From NCBI GenBank assembly GCA_938083445.1, contig CALKCP010000016.1, positions 1-37,198 on the forward strand: a stretch of 37,198 bases of DNA. The letters are read 5' to 3'. Origin of the DNA: an uncultured Ulvibacter sp. (GTDB lineage Bacteria; Bacteroidota; Bacteroidia; Flavobacteriales; Flavobacteriaceae). The translations under genes were made by a program, and so were the position numbers. Below are positions 27,110 through 34,989 of the stretch, piece after piece (within the stretch, counting starts at the first letter, position 1; each line of letters opens with the position of its first letter). The notes below the pieces were generated by a model. It was not told where the DNA came from, searched no databases, and saw nothing but the letters and a program-made list of their open reading frames with translations.

Positions 27110-28024
27110 ATGATGACATTGAACGTAAATGATGAGGTTTCTCGCCTCAGATCTGTTGTTTTGGGAAGAGCTGATAGTAATGGCCCCGTACCTAAACTAG
27201 AAGATTCATACGATCCAAAGTCGGCAGAGCATATCAAGGCAGGAACCTACCCGTTGGATACAGATATGGTTAAGGAAATGGATGCTGTCATGGCTGTTTT
27301 CAAGAAGTACGAAGTAATCGTACATCGTCCTAAAAGCATAGAGAATTACAATCAAATATTTTCAAGAGACACAGCATTTGTAATAGAAGATAAGCTTATT
27401 ATTGCTAATATTTTACCCGATCGTGAGAAGGAAATAGAGGCCTTAGAATATGTTTGGTCTATGCTTTCGAAAGATAAAATTATTCGTCTTCCAAAAGAGG
27501 TACATGCCGAAGGTGGCGACGTGATGCCGTGTGGGGATTATATTTTTATAGGGACCTATCGAGGAGAAGATTATGCAGACTTTATTACAGCCCGCACAAA
27601 TATGGAAGCAGTGGCATACCTTCAAAAACTATTTCCTCATAAAAAGGTAAAATCTTTTAACCTTAGGAAATCAAATACAGTTGCAAAAGATAATGCGCTG
27701 CATTTAGATTGCTGTTTTCAGCCATTAGGAAAAGGAAAAGCAATTATCCACAAAGAAGGATTTCTAGACGAAGTCGAGTATGAGTGGTTGCTAAACTTTT
27801 TCGGAAAAGAAAACTGTTTTCACATTAGTAAGGAAGAAATGTATCATATGAATAGCAATGTCTTTTCTATTTCGGAAGATGTGGTTATTTCCGAAATAAA
27901 TTTCACTAGACTAAATGACTGGTTGCGTGCTGAAGGATTTACCGTCGAGGAAGTTCCTTACTCCGAAATTTCAAAACAAGAAGGCTTGCTGCGATGCAGT
28001 ACCATACCTCTAATTCGTGATTAA
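27110..28024 (+). CDS. DDAH/amidinotransferase-family hydrolase
   Basis: The 304-residue protein belongs to the guanidino-group-modifying superfamily (arginine deiminase, dimethylarginine dimethylaminohydrolase, amidinotransferase). Its motifs occur in order: SRDT (85-88), EGGDV (134-138) for guanidinium binding, His198 in HLDC, and the nucleophile Cys296 in LLRCSTIPLIR near the C-terminus. This layout fits DDAH and close relatives, which hydrolyse an amidino group to give citrulline and an amine. The exact substrate (arginine, methylarginine or another guanidino compound) cannot be told. It starts 60 bases after gltA, behind the terminator, and may use either of two ATGs (27110, 27113). A second family member follows at 28319. 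Confidence 0.85.
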   Translation: MMTLNVNDEVSRLRSVVLGRADSNGPVPKLEDSYDPKSAEHIKAGTYPLDTDMVKEMDAVMAVFKKYEVIVHRPKSIENYNQIFSRDTAFVIEDKLIIANILPDREKEIEALEYVWSMLSKDKIIRLPKEVHAEGGDVMPCGDYIFIGTYRGEDYADFITARTNMEAVAYLQKLFPHKKVKSFNLRKSNTVAKDNALHLDCCFQPLGKGKAIIHKEGFLDEVEYEWLLNFFGKENCFHISKEEMYHMNSNVFSISEDVVISEINFTRLNDWLRAEGFTVEEVPYSEISKQEGLLRCSTIPLIRD

Positions 28025-28318
28025 ATAGTTTTTTAAGGAGATAGGCTTCCCCCGGTTTGATGCGTTTAATTAGGGGCCTTATATTTATAATAGGTCAAGT
28101 CTCGTTTATAATTTCGGAAAAAACGAAAACTTTGCTGGTTGTAATCTAGGAATGCTACTACGGGAGCATCATTAGATCTTTCTATTATTTATATTTTAAG
28201 TGGATATGATTCAGCTATGTTTCCAGTAATATTGGGGATATATGATTGTATTTTGACTAAATATAAGCGTATTTCAGCATCTTTTTTTGTGTATTTTTAC
28301 ACCAATTAATTTCAATTT
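28025..28318 (+). other. 294-base gap between the two hydrolase genes
   Basis: I see no gene. Two weak hairpins occur: TTTCG (28112-28116) with CGAAA (28124-28128), and ATGCT...AGCAT around 28153-28173. Near the 3' end, TATTTTTA (28292-28299) is one mismatch from TAnnTTTG and could serve the next gene. It lies inside a short inverted repeat GTGTA-TTTT-TACAC. No U-rich terminator is visible after the first gene. Confidence 0.4.
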
Positions 28319-29248
28319 ATGAATCAAATTACCAATACTATTTTGATGATTCGTCCGGTGGCATTTCGGATGAATGAGGAGACAGCGGTAAACAATTATT
28401 TCCAAGAAGATCTCGATCTAAAAAACAGTGAAATCAATACAAAAGCGCAATCCGAATTTGATGCGTTCGTTGCTAAATTGCGTAAAGTCGGAGTCAATGT
28501 TATTGTTGAAAATGATGATCTTCTGCAGGATACGCCGGATTCTATATTTCCAAATAATTGGGTTAGCTTTCACGCAAATGGCACCGTTGGTTTGTATCCG
28601 ATGTTTGCAGTAAACCGCAGAAGAGAAAGGCGCGAAGAAATAATTAACAGATTAGAATCGGAAGGCTATGTCGTGGCCGGTTTTATGGATTACACGCCAG
28701 CAGAGGAAGAAGGATTCTATTTGGAGGGTACTGGAAGTTTACTTCTAGATAGAGTTCATGCTAAAGCCTATTGTGCCCTTTCGGCTCGCGCCGATGAAGA
28801 ATTGGTGATTGAGTTTTGTGAAGATTTTGATTATTTACCGGTTATTTTTACTGCAAACCAAACCGTAGATGGAAAGAGAATGCCCATCTATCACACAAAC
28901 GTCATGATGGCTCTTGCTGAAAACTTTGCAGTGATTTGCCTCGATACTATAGACGATAAAAAGGAAAAGAAGCAAGTGGTGGAGCAGTTGAAAGAAACTG
29001 GAAAAGAAATTATTGCAATTACAGAAGCTCAAATGCATCAATTTGCAGGTAATATGCTTCAGGTTATGGGAGCAGATACTAAGTATATGGTGATGAGTCT
29101 TAGCGCGCATAAAAGCTTGAGGCAAGATCAAATTGCTTCCATCGAGAAACATTGTGAAATTATAAGTTGTGATCTAACAACAATCGAGACCTGCGGTGGG
29201 GGTAGTGCGAGATGCATGATGGCCGAGGTTTTTTTGCCAAAAGAATAA
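28319..29248 (+). CDS. ctlX: Citrulline utilization hydrolase CtlX-like amidinohydrolase
   Basis: The 309-residue protein is another member of the amidinohydrolase superfamily but differs from its upstream neighbour in length and motifs. Landmarks are FPNNWVSFH (77-85), LEGTGS (135-140), the catalytic His192 in YHTNVMM, and Cys299 in GGGSARCMMAEVF near the end. This pattern matches proteins annotated as CtlX, citrulline utilization hydrolases. The reaction (citrulline to ornithine, or a related one) is known for few members, so it is uncertain here. It lies 46 bases before a small membrane protein gene and upstream of argS, with carA in the wider neighbourhood, which supports an arginine/citrulline role. 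Confidence 0.8.
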   Translation: MNQITNTILMIRPVAFRMNEETAVNNYFQEDLDLKNSEINTKAQSEFDAFVAKLRKVGVNVIVENDDLLQDTPDSIFPNNWVSFHANGTVGLYPMFAVNRRRERREEIINRLESEGYVVAGFMDYTPAEEEGFYLEGTGSLLLDRVHAKAYCALSARADEELVIEFCEDFDYLPVIFTANQTVDGKRMPIYHTNVMMALAENFAVICLDTIDDKKEKKQVVEQLKETGKEIIAITEAQMHQFAGNMLQVMGADTKYMVMSLSAHKSLRQDQIASIEKHCEIISCDLTTIETCGGGSARCMMAEVFLPKE

Positions 29249-29294
29249 CCAACTTAAAATAATAGCTATTTTTATTTAAATCAATTGAACTCTT

Positions 29295-29501
29295 ATGAAA
29301 ATATTGAAATTCGTATTAGTTATCTTAGGTGTCGGTTTGGTACTAGTTGGTCTGTATAATGCGTTTATGCCACAAGAGGTTTTGTCCATTGGTTCTTTAG
29401 AGCTTTCTTTGGAACAGGGATTAACCAATCAGTCTACAGGTATGATAGGCCTGGGTGCCTTAGCTTTAAGTGCAGCTTTTTTCGCTAAAAATAGAAGATA
29501 G
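29295..29501 (+). CDS. Small membrane protein of unknown function
   Basis: The 68-residue product has two hydrophobic segments (about 4-24 and 46-63), separated by a polar loop with MPQEVLSIGSLELSLEQG, and ends in KNRR. That pattern suggests a two-pass inner-membrane protein with the charged end in the cytoplasm. I do not recognise a named family. It lies 46 bases after the CtlX-like gene on the same strand, without a terminator in between. It may be co-transcribed, but no function follows from this. Confidence 0.68.
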   Translation: MKILKFVLVILGVGLVLVGLYNAFMPQEVLSIGSLELSLEQGLTNQSTGMIGLGALALSAAFFAKNRR

Positions 29502-29630
29502 CATGCCCGTCCTTGGCCTGTTTAATTGCTGTCAATACGTTTAAAAAAGAAAGAAGCCTTTTATAACTTGTACATTATTAACAGCACTGATTATCCATTC
29601 TAGGGGTGGTTCTATGGTCTAAAAATCTTG

Positions 29631-29638
29631 TATATTTG
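29631..29638 (+). promoter_or_regulatory. -7 element of argS
   Basis: TATATTTG matches TAnnTTTG exactly. The start would be near 29643, leaving a leader of about 59 bases. The -33 region has only GTGG/TGGT (29606-29610), which is poor. The gap of 200 bases before argS makes a promoter here likely. Confidence 0.45.
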
Positions 29639-29644
29639 CCTTCC

Positions 29645-29676
29645 AACACCCAAGCTCTGGCCGAGGTGTTCTTTTT
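29645..29676 (+). terminator. Terminator-like hairpin in the argS leader
   Basis: AACACC (29645-29650) pairs with GGTGTT (29665-29670) and is followed by C and five T. The alternative pairing CTC/GAG inside gives a second way to fold. It lies a few bases behind the predicted transcription start and 25 bases before the argS start codon. It may act as an attenuator or as a 5'-stabilising stem; a terminator of a small upstream RNA is another possibility. Confidence 0.38.
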
Positions 29677-29701
29677 ATTAATTTTTTGTAGTACCTAGAA
29701 A

Positions 29702-31483
29702 ATGTCGATACTCAACTTGCAGGAAACACTTAGTAGTGAAATTAAAAAAGCGATTGCCCAAATGTATGGGGTACATCTTGAAACAGTCGATTTTCAAGCC
29801 ACACGGAAAGACTTTGAAGGTGATATTACGGTAGTAGTATTTCCAATATTACGCCTTGTAAAAGGGAATCCAGTGGTGATAGGAGAGGCTGTCGGAAGTT
29901 ACTTAGTTGAGAATGTAACTGAAGTTTCAAAATTCAATGTCGTAAAGGGTTTTTTAAATCTTGTTCTCAGTGATTCTTATTATTTGAGCTTTTTTAATAG
30001 CGTTACCGATTTTTCAGACTTCGGAAAGAAGGAGCCAAGTGGTGATGCTATGATGGTGGAGTATTCCTCTCCGAATACGAACAAACCATTGCACTTAGGT
30101 CATGTTCGAAACGTATTACTTGGGTATAGTGTTTCTGAAATTTTAAAAGCTTCTGGAAGAACCGTATATAAAACACAAATTATAAATGACCGCGGCATTC
30201 ATATTTGCAAGAGTATGCTTGCTTGGAAACTCTTTGGAAAGAATGAAACTCCAAAGTCTTCTGGATTAAAAGGTGACAAATTAGTTGGGAATTATTACGT
30301 AAAATTTGACAAAGAATATAAAAAAGAGATCGCTGTACTCCTAACCGATGGCAAAACCGAAGAGGAGGCGAAGGCGAATGCTCCAATTTTATTATTAGCC
30401 AAGGATATGCTGCTCAAGTGGGAGGCTGGAGACCCAGACACCGTGGCACTTTGGACAGAAATGAATGGATGGGTATATGAAGGATTTGATGAAACCTATA
30501 AAAATATTGGGGTCGATTTTGACAAACTTTATTATGAAAGTAAGACCTACCTTTTGGGTAAAGAATTTGTGGAGGAAGGGCTTTCATCTGGTGTTTTCTT
30601 TAGAAGAGACGACGGCTCGGTTTGGTGCGATTTAACGGATGAAGGTTTGGATGAGAAGATTGTTTTGAGAAGCGACGGTACTGCCGTATATATGACGCAA
30701 GACATTGGAACGGCCATTCAACGTGTAAAAGATTTTCGTGATGTAAAAGGAATGATTTATACTGTTGGTAATGAACAGGAGTATCACTTCCAGGTCTTGT
30801 TTTTAATTCTGAAAAAACTAGGTTTCGATTGGGCGAAACATCTATACCATTTAAGTTATGGTATGGTGGACCTTCCGTCTGGGAAAATGAAAAGCCGCGA
30901 GGGTACCGTAGTAGATGCAGATGATTTGATTTCTGAAATGGCAGCAACTGCTAAGAAAATTAGCGAGGAATTGGGTAAAATTGATGATTTTTCCATTGAA
31001 GAAAAGGAAAACTTGTATCACACCATTGGATTGGGTGCTCTTAAATACTATATTTTAAAAGTGGACCCAAAAAAACGAATTCTATTTAATCCAGAAGAAA
31101 GTGTAGACTTTCAAGGGAATACGGGGCCATTTATTCAGTACACCTATGCTCGTATTCAGTCCATACTAAGAAAAGCAGGGTCTAGAGATGACATTTCTGT
31201 GGCAGATTATCAGTTGCATGGAAAAGAGAAAGCGGTTATTAAGATGCTGCAATTATTCCCAGAGATTATTCAACAAGCTGCAGATAACTACAGTCCAGCG
31301 ATTGTTGCTAATTACACCTATGAATTAGTGAAAGAATTTAATTCTTTTTATCAAAACGTATCCATATTAGCAGCCGATTCAGATGTAGAAAAAGAATTTA
31401 GAGTGCAGCTCGCTAGCGGCGTATCGGAAGTCATTAAATCTGCATTTTCTCTGCTGGGAATACATGTTCCGGAACGCATGTAA
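29702..31483 (+). CDS. argS: Arginyl-tRNA synthetase
   Basis: ArgRS charges tRNA-Arg. The 593-residue protein is a class I synthetase: HIGH-type motif HLGH at 131-134, preceded by SPNTNKPL, and the KMSKS equivalent GKMKSREGTVV in the middle third. The N-terminal Add-1 domain (about 1-90) recognises the tRNA D-loop, and the C-terminal DALR anticodon-binding domain ends LLGIHVPERM. Length is normal. It lies behind a leader with a terminator-like hairpin and is followed by a convergent gene on the other strand, 142 bases away. I see no clear U-rich terminator in that gap. Confidence 0.98.
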   Translation: MSILNLQETLSSEIKKAIAQMYGVHLETVDFQATRKDFEGDITVVVFPILRLVKGNPVVIGEAVGSYLVENVTEVSKFNVVKGFLNLVLSDSYYLSFFNSVTDFSDFGKKEPSGDAMMVEYSSPNTNKPLHLGHVRNVLLGYSVSEILKASGRTVYKTQIINDRGIHICKSMLAWKLFGKNETPKSSGLKGDKLVGNYYVKFDKEYKKEIAVLLTDGKTEEEAKANAPILLLAKDMLLKWEAGDPDTVALWTEMNGWVYEGFDETYKNIGVDFDKLYYESKTYLLGKEFVEEGLSSGVFFRRDDGSVWCDLTDEGLDEKIVLRSDGTAVYMTQDIGTAIQRVKDFRDVKGMIYTVGNEQEYHFQVLFLILKKLGFDWAKHLYHLSYGMVDLPSGKMKSREGTVVDADDLISEMAATAKKISEELGKIDDFSIEEKENLYHTIGLGALKYYILKVDPKKRILFNPEESVDFQGNTGPFIQYTYARIQSILRKAGSRDDISVADYQLHGKEKAVIKMLQLFPEIIQQAADNYSPAIVANYTYELVKEFNSFYQNVSILAADSDVEKEFRVQLASGVSEVIKSAFSLLGIHVPERM

Positions 31484-31625
31484 TGGGCGGTTTTCTGTGT
31501 GTTTTAATATGTGGTATGTTTAAGAAGATACTTTAGTGAAGCTCTTTTTCCAGCAGAACGGAGCCTTTACTTATCTCTTTTTTTCTAGAATATAGACCGC
31601 ACTAAATGCGATCGCGTGCATCGTG

Positions 31626-33098
31626 TTACTTCTTATATAGTTTCTTCCCTGCCATTTCATATTTGTCGTTTTCTACCCAAAAAGGCGTTATAGGGTCGTT
31701 TGCAATAAGTCTACCTGCAAGCACATAGGAGCTGAAGAATTTATACAAATAGTCGTAGTCGAGCGTTTCAGCCTCATCACCAGGTTGGTGATAGTATTTG
31801 GTGACATCTCCATCAAATGACGTAAACCCTAAGGAATAGGTGGGTGCTGGAATTCCTTTTTTTGCAAAATGCACATTGTCGCTTCGGTCAAACAACCCTT
31901 GCTCGGGAGCTGGATCGTCAATAGCCCTAAGCCCAAAAGTACTAGCAGCATTTTTTATATGCTTGGCTGCCGTTGTTCGCTCTAATCCAACAATAGTGGC
32001 AATCGAAGTGTCGTTGTATCCTGCATTATCACTATTAAAGCAATACACCATTTGGTTTAGGGGAAGTATAGGATGGTCTACATAGTACCCGCTTCCTAGA
32101 AGCCCTTTTTCCTCTCCAGTAAATAAAATAAAAAGAGCCGACCGCTTCGTAGGGTATTTTGCCAGGTTCTCAGCCATGCTTAATACAGTCGTTGTGCCAA
32201 CAGCATTGTCTCGAGCCCCATTGTAAATAGTGTCGCCACTAGCATCGGCGGTTCCAATTCCAACATGATCATAATGCCCTGAATAAATAATATATTCATC
32301 TTTAAGTACAGGATCTGTTCCTTCTACCATTCCTATTATATTTTGTGATGAAATAGACTGAATGCTCTTGCCATTCATTTTTAGTGTTATAGGTATCTTT
32401 TTATCGCTCTCAAAAGATGTGGCCCTGCCACCGTTTTCATCTTGGAGCCAGATATAAACAAACCCTCGATCTGCAGATTCTTCTTCTTTTGCAACTTCCA
32501 GACGATCTGCATTAAAATTATGATCTATAAATCCCCACATATTACTTTCTGCATCAATCAATTCAATAATTCCAATCGCACCTGCTTTTTTCGCAAGTGT
32601 CATTTTAGTTTTTCTAAGTCCAAAAGCACCGCGCGCATCCTTAGCTTCGTTACTTCCGCCACGAACAACTAATACCTTGCCTTCCACGTCACTGCCTATA
32701 TAATCTTCTTCCAAGCCATGGCCTAAATAAACGGCATCCTCTTTAGTATTTAGTGCAGAAGCTTCAATGATTACTTTGTTTTCTATAGGCAAACCATTCA
32801 TTGCTAATTCGAAAATACTAGGCGGACTTACTTTTTGTAGCAATACTTCCTGATAATACGATTTGGTAGATGGAATAGGTTTTACGCCATAGCCTCGCAA
32901 TGTATTGGCTAAGTATGAAGCGGCAATTTTATTTTCTAGAGAACCCGTTTCTCGCCCTTTAAGTAGATCGTCTGCTAGAAAATAAATATGACCTTCAATG
33001 ACGGTTTTCTTTACTGTTTCCATCACCATTTCTTTCTCAGATTGAGAAAAGCTTTGTAAAAAAGAAAAGAATGCAATTATTAAAGTGATGTATCTCAT
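31626..33098 (-). CDS. Secreted M28-family metallopeptidase with PA domain
   Basis: The 490-residue product starts with a signal peptide (about 1-19, FSFLQSFSQ), so it is exported. A protease-associated (PA) insert occupies roughly 110-260, within or before the catalytic fold. The co-catalytic zinc site of family M28 is complete: His275 and Asp277 in SGHYDHVG, Asp297 in NGARDNAVG, the general base Glu329/Glu330 in FTGEEKG, Asp357 in NSDNAG, and His437 in TKYYHQPGD. Members are aminopeptidases or carboxypeptidases. It is transcribed towards argS, from a promoter at 33203-33236. The C-terminal tail (KYEMAGKKLYKK) has no type IX sorting domain, so it probably stays in the periplasm or on the membrane. 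Confidence 0.93.
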   Translation of the reverse strand: MRYITLIIAFFSFLQSFSQSEKEMVMETVKKTVIEGHIYFLADDLLKGRETGSLENKIAASYLANTLRGYGVKPIPSTKSYYQEVLLQKVSPPSIFELAMNGLPIENKVIIEASALNTKEDAVYLGHGLEEDYIGSDVEGKVLVVRGGSNEAKDARGAFGLRKTKMTLAKKAGAIGIIELIDAESNMWGFIDHNFNADRLEVAKEEESADRGFVYIWLQDENGGRATSFESDKKIPITLKMNGKSIQSISSQNIIGMVEGTDPVLKDEYIIYSGHYDHVGIGTADASGDTIYNGARDNAVGTTTVLSMAENLAKYPTKRSALFILFTGEEKGLLGSGYYVDHPILPLNQMVYCFNSDNAGYNDTSIATIVGLERTTAAKHIKNAASTFGLRAIDDPAPEQGLFDRSDNVHFAKKGIPAPTYSLGFTSFDGDVTKYYHQPGDEAETLDYDYLYKFFSSYVLAGRLIANDPITPFWVENDKYEMAGKKLYKK

Positions 33099-33202
33099 CG
33101 AAGTTGCTTTTTAGGTTCGTGGTTTTTATTTTAACTACAACAGTCGAAAACAATAGAGATATTTTCGACACCCTCAAACAACGAACAATTTATTTGAGAA
33201 TT

Positions 33203-33236
33203 CAAAGATAGTTAAAGTTTAATTTTTTTTAAACAA
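33203..33236 (-). promoter_or_regulatory. Promoter of the M28 peptidase gene
   Basis: On the minus strand, TATCTTTG (33210-33203) matches TAnnTTTG exactly, with TTG (33236-33234) 23 bases upstream, at the long end of accepted spacings. The start is expected near 33197, giving a leader of about 99 bases. The spacer holds the palindrome 33217-33234, a possible operator. Confidence 0.5.
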
Positions 33237-33304
33237 TTAGATAGGTTGCCATGTTATTGGCATTGTAGGTAAAATACGATGCTCGTTTTTCTCTTTATTT
33301 TAAT

Positions 33305-33336
33305 TTTCATAGACCAATAATAATATCCTACCTTCG
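33305..33336 (+). promoter_or_regulatory. Promoter of the DEAD-box helicase gene
   Basis: TACCTTCG (33329-33336) has one mismatch to TAnnTTTG, and TTTC (33305-33308) one mismatch to TTTG, at a 20-base spacing. The start would be near 33342, giving a leader of about 60 bases. Confidence 0.48.
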
Positions 33337-33406
33337 CGGCTCATAAAAGGAATGACATTTCATACTATATAAATTAGAGAATTGGTTCATTTCAGAAATA
33401 ATGTAT

Positions 33407-34666
33407 ATGTCATTTAAATCTCTTGGGCTGTCCGATGCCCTGCTAAAAGCAATTAGTAAAAAAGGATACACTACCCCATCTCCAATCCAACAGAAAGCAA
33501 TTCCAAAGATCTTAGAAAGAAAGGATGTTCTGGCTTCCGCACAAACGGGAACGGGTAAAACAGCTGGCTTTGCGCTACCTATTTTGCAAATTCTTTCAGA
33601 AGAAAAAACACTGCATAATAGGCCGATACGGAGTTTAATTTTAACCCCGACAAGAGAGCTAGCCGCGCAAGTACTGCAAGATTTTAAAGATTATGGCGAA
33701 TTTACAGATTTACGATCAACCGTTGTGTTTGGTGGCGTTGGTGCAAACCCGCAAATTCGTACCCTAAGACAGGGCGTTGATATACTGGTAGCGACTCCAG
33801 GACGTTTGCTAGATTTACACAGTCAGAGAGCTTTATCATTGGCAAAAGTGGAGGTGTTGGTGTTAGATGAAGCAGATCGAATGCTAGACATGGGCTTCTT
33901 GAGAGATATTAAAAAAATTCTAGCTTTAATACCAGCAAAAAGACAGAATTTACTTTTCTCTGCCACTTTTTCAAAGGAAATAAAACAACTTGCTAATGGT
34001 TTTTTACATCATCCGGTAATGGTTGAGGCTACGCCTGAAAACACAACTGCTGAAAAAGTTGATCAGTTGGTGTATAAAACCAATAAGGGTCTTAAAACGG
34101 AGCTCGTTATTAAACTTATTTCTGAAGGTGATTGGAAACAAGTGCTCATCTTTACAAGAACAAAGCATGGAGCGAATCGCTTAAGTGAAAAGCTAAGTAA
34201 AAGCGGCATTACGTCAGCGGCCATTCATGGTAATAAAAGTCAAGGGGCACGAACCAAAGCACTAGCGGGATTTAAAGCTGGAAAAGTTCGGGTTTTGGTA
34301 GCTACAGATATTGCGGCCCGTGGATTGGACATTCCGTTGTTGCCTCATGTAATTAATTACGAGCTCCCTAACATAGCAGAAGACTATGTTCATCGAATTG
34401 GAAGAACTGGAAGAGCTGGTGCAAGTGGGGAGGCTATTTCAATTGTTAGTGTTGATGAAAACGAGTATGTGCGAGCTATAGAAAAGCTATTAGGAGAGCG
34501 ATTGCAGAGTGAGGTAATTGAAGGTTTTGAGCCAACAGAGTCTCTAAAAGAAATACTTGATAAAAAAGCCGAAAATAAACAGCAGAATCAGAGAGGGCGG
34601 GACAATAGTAGAAACTCTCATAAAACCAAAGGTTCAAACAATTTTCAAAGAAGTCGAAGAAAATAA
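33407..34666 (+). CDS. DEAD-box ATP-dependent RNA helicase (RhlE-like)
   Basis: The protein of 419 residues remodels RNA or RNP, typically in ribosome assembly, RNA decay or cold adaptation. Motifs appear in order: Q-motif (YTTPSPIQ), Walker A AQTGTGKT (45-52), [20 protein letters not shown] (in [13 protein letters not shown]), [13 protein letters not shown], and [11 protein letters not shown] basic, Gln/Arg-rich tail ([15 protein letters not shown]...) follows. This set and the MSFKSLGLS start fit the RhlE group. ATG 33401 is also in frame (adds MY); I choose 33407. It is probably monocistronic. Confidence 0.95.
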   Translation: MSFKSLGLSDALLKAISKKGYTTPSPIQQKAIPKILERKDVLASAQTGTGKTAGFALPILQILSEEKTLHNRPIRSLILTPTRELAAQVLQDFKDYGEFTDLRSTVVFGGVGANPQIRTLRQGVDILVATPGRLLDLHSQRALSLAKVEVLVLDEADRMLDMGFLRDIKKILALIPAKRQNLLFSATFSKEIKQLANGFLHHPVMVEATPENTTAEKVDQLVYKTNKGLKTELVIKLISEGDWKQVLIFTRTKHGANRLSEKLSKSGITSAAIHGNKSQGARTKALAGFKAGKVRVLVATDIAARGLDIPLLPHVINYELPNIAEDYVHRIGRTGRAGASGEAISIVSVDENEYVRAIEKLLGERLQSEVIEGFEPTESLKEILDKKAENKQQNQRGRDNSRNSHKTKGSNNFQRSRRK

Positions 34667-34989
34667 ACACTACCTAGAATAAAAATATTCACTTCTTTTA
34701 TATTCCATTCTTTACAATACCGTTTTCAATGTTAAACAGGGTATTAATGAACCCAAAAGGCTCGTAATTCAGTGCTCTCTTGGGCTTGTTGACAAAAGGG
34801 TATAGCCAAAATAAACAGCTTAGATTGTCGCACGATGACGTTATTTAATATTTTGACACTCTTTGATGAAATTGGCCCTCATGTATTGTATCAAATATCA
34901 TTTCAAAAAGACGCTTTTCTTAGCCCAAACTTTCTTTGAAACTCAACTGTCAATTGTTATCTTTGACCACTTATTAAGAAATCAATTTC
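34667..34989 (+). other. Non-coding gap between helicase gene and ffh
   Basis: In these 323 bases I see no ORF or RNA gene that I can support. CCCAA (34752-34756) and TTGGG (34780-34784) can form the ends of an imperfect hairpin of about eight pairs without a U-tract. This might be a weak terminator for the helicase mRNA. The right end holds the ffh promoter. Confidence 0.5.
34935..34965 (+). promoter_or_regulatory. Promoter of ffh (and folD)
   Basis: TTTG (34935-34938), a 19-base spacer and TATCTTTG (34958-34965) match the Bacteroidota primary-sigma consensus at all defined positions. The start near 34971 leaves a leader of about 19 bases. Confidence 0.72.

Larger units (their letters stand above)
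33099..33400. other. Divergent promoter region between peptidase and helicase genes
   Basis: This 302-base gap holds no gene. It serves the peptidase (leftward) and the helicase (rightward). An A/T palindrome GTTTAA-TTTTTT-TTAAAC (33217-33234) lies in the spacer of the leftward promoter. A small hairpin TGCCA/TGGCA is found near 33248-33263. Both promoters are listed separately. Confidence 0.6.

Noticed and set aside
28109..28116. TAATTTCG as a promoter -7 element in the hydrolase gap
   Set aside because: One mismatch, but no TTG-like element at the right distance upstream, and the gene start is about 200 bases away.
29656..29668. TGGCCGAGGTG resembles the D-arm start of tRNA-Leu
   Set aside because: Only about ten bases match and no acceptor, anticodon or T-arm can be built around it. 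It is part of the argS leader hairpin.
30600..30947. 115-codon open frame on the minus strand within argS
   Set aside because: It lies entirely within the well-supported argS gene, has no family resemblance and an unusual residue mix; a shadow of the real frame.
31608..31615. GCGATCGC octamer palindrome, as in the HIP1 repeat of cyanobacteria
   Set aside because: A single copy in the argS/peptidase gap, no second copy noted in the window; chance is the simplest reading.
34752..34784. Imperfect inverted repeat as a structured RNA gene before ffh
   Set aside because: The stem has mismatches, no promoter in front and no U-tract; at most a weak transcript end of the helicase gene.
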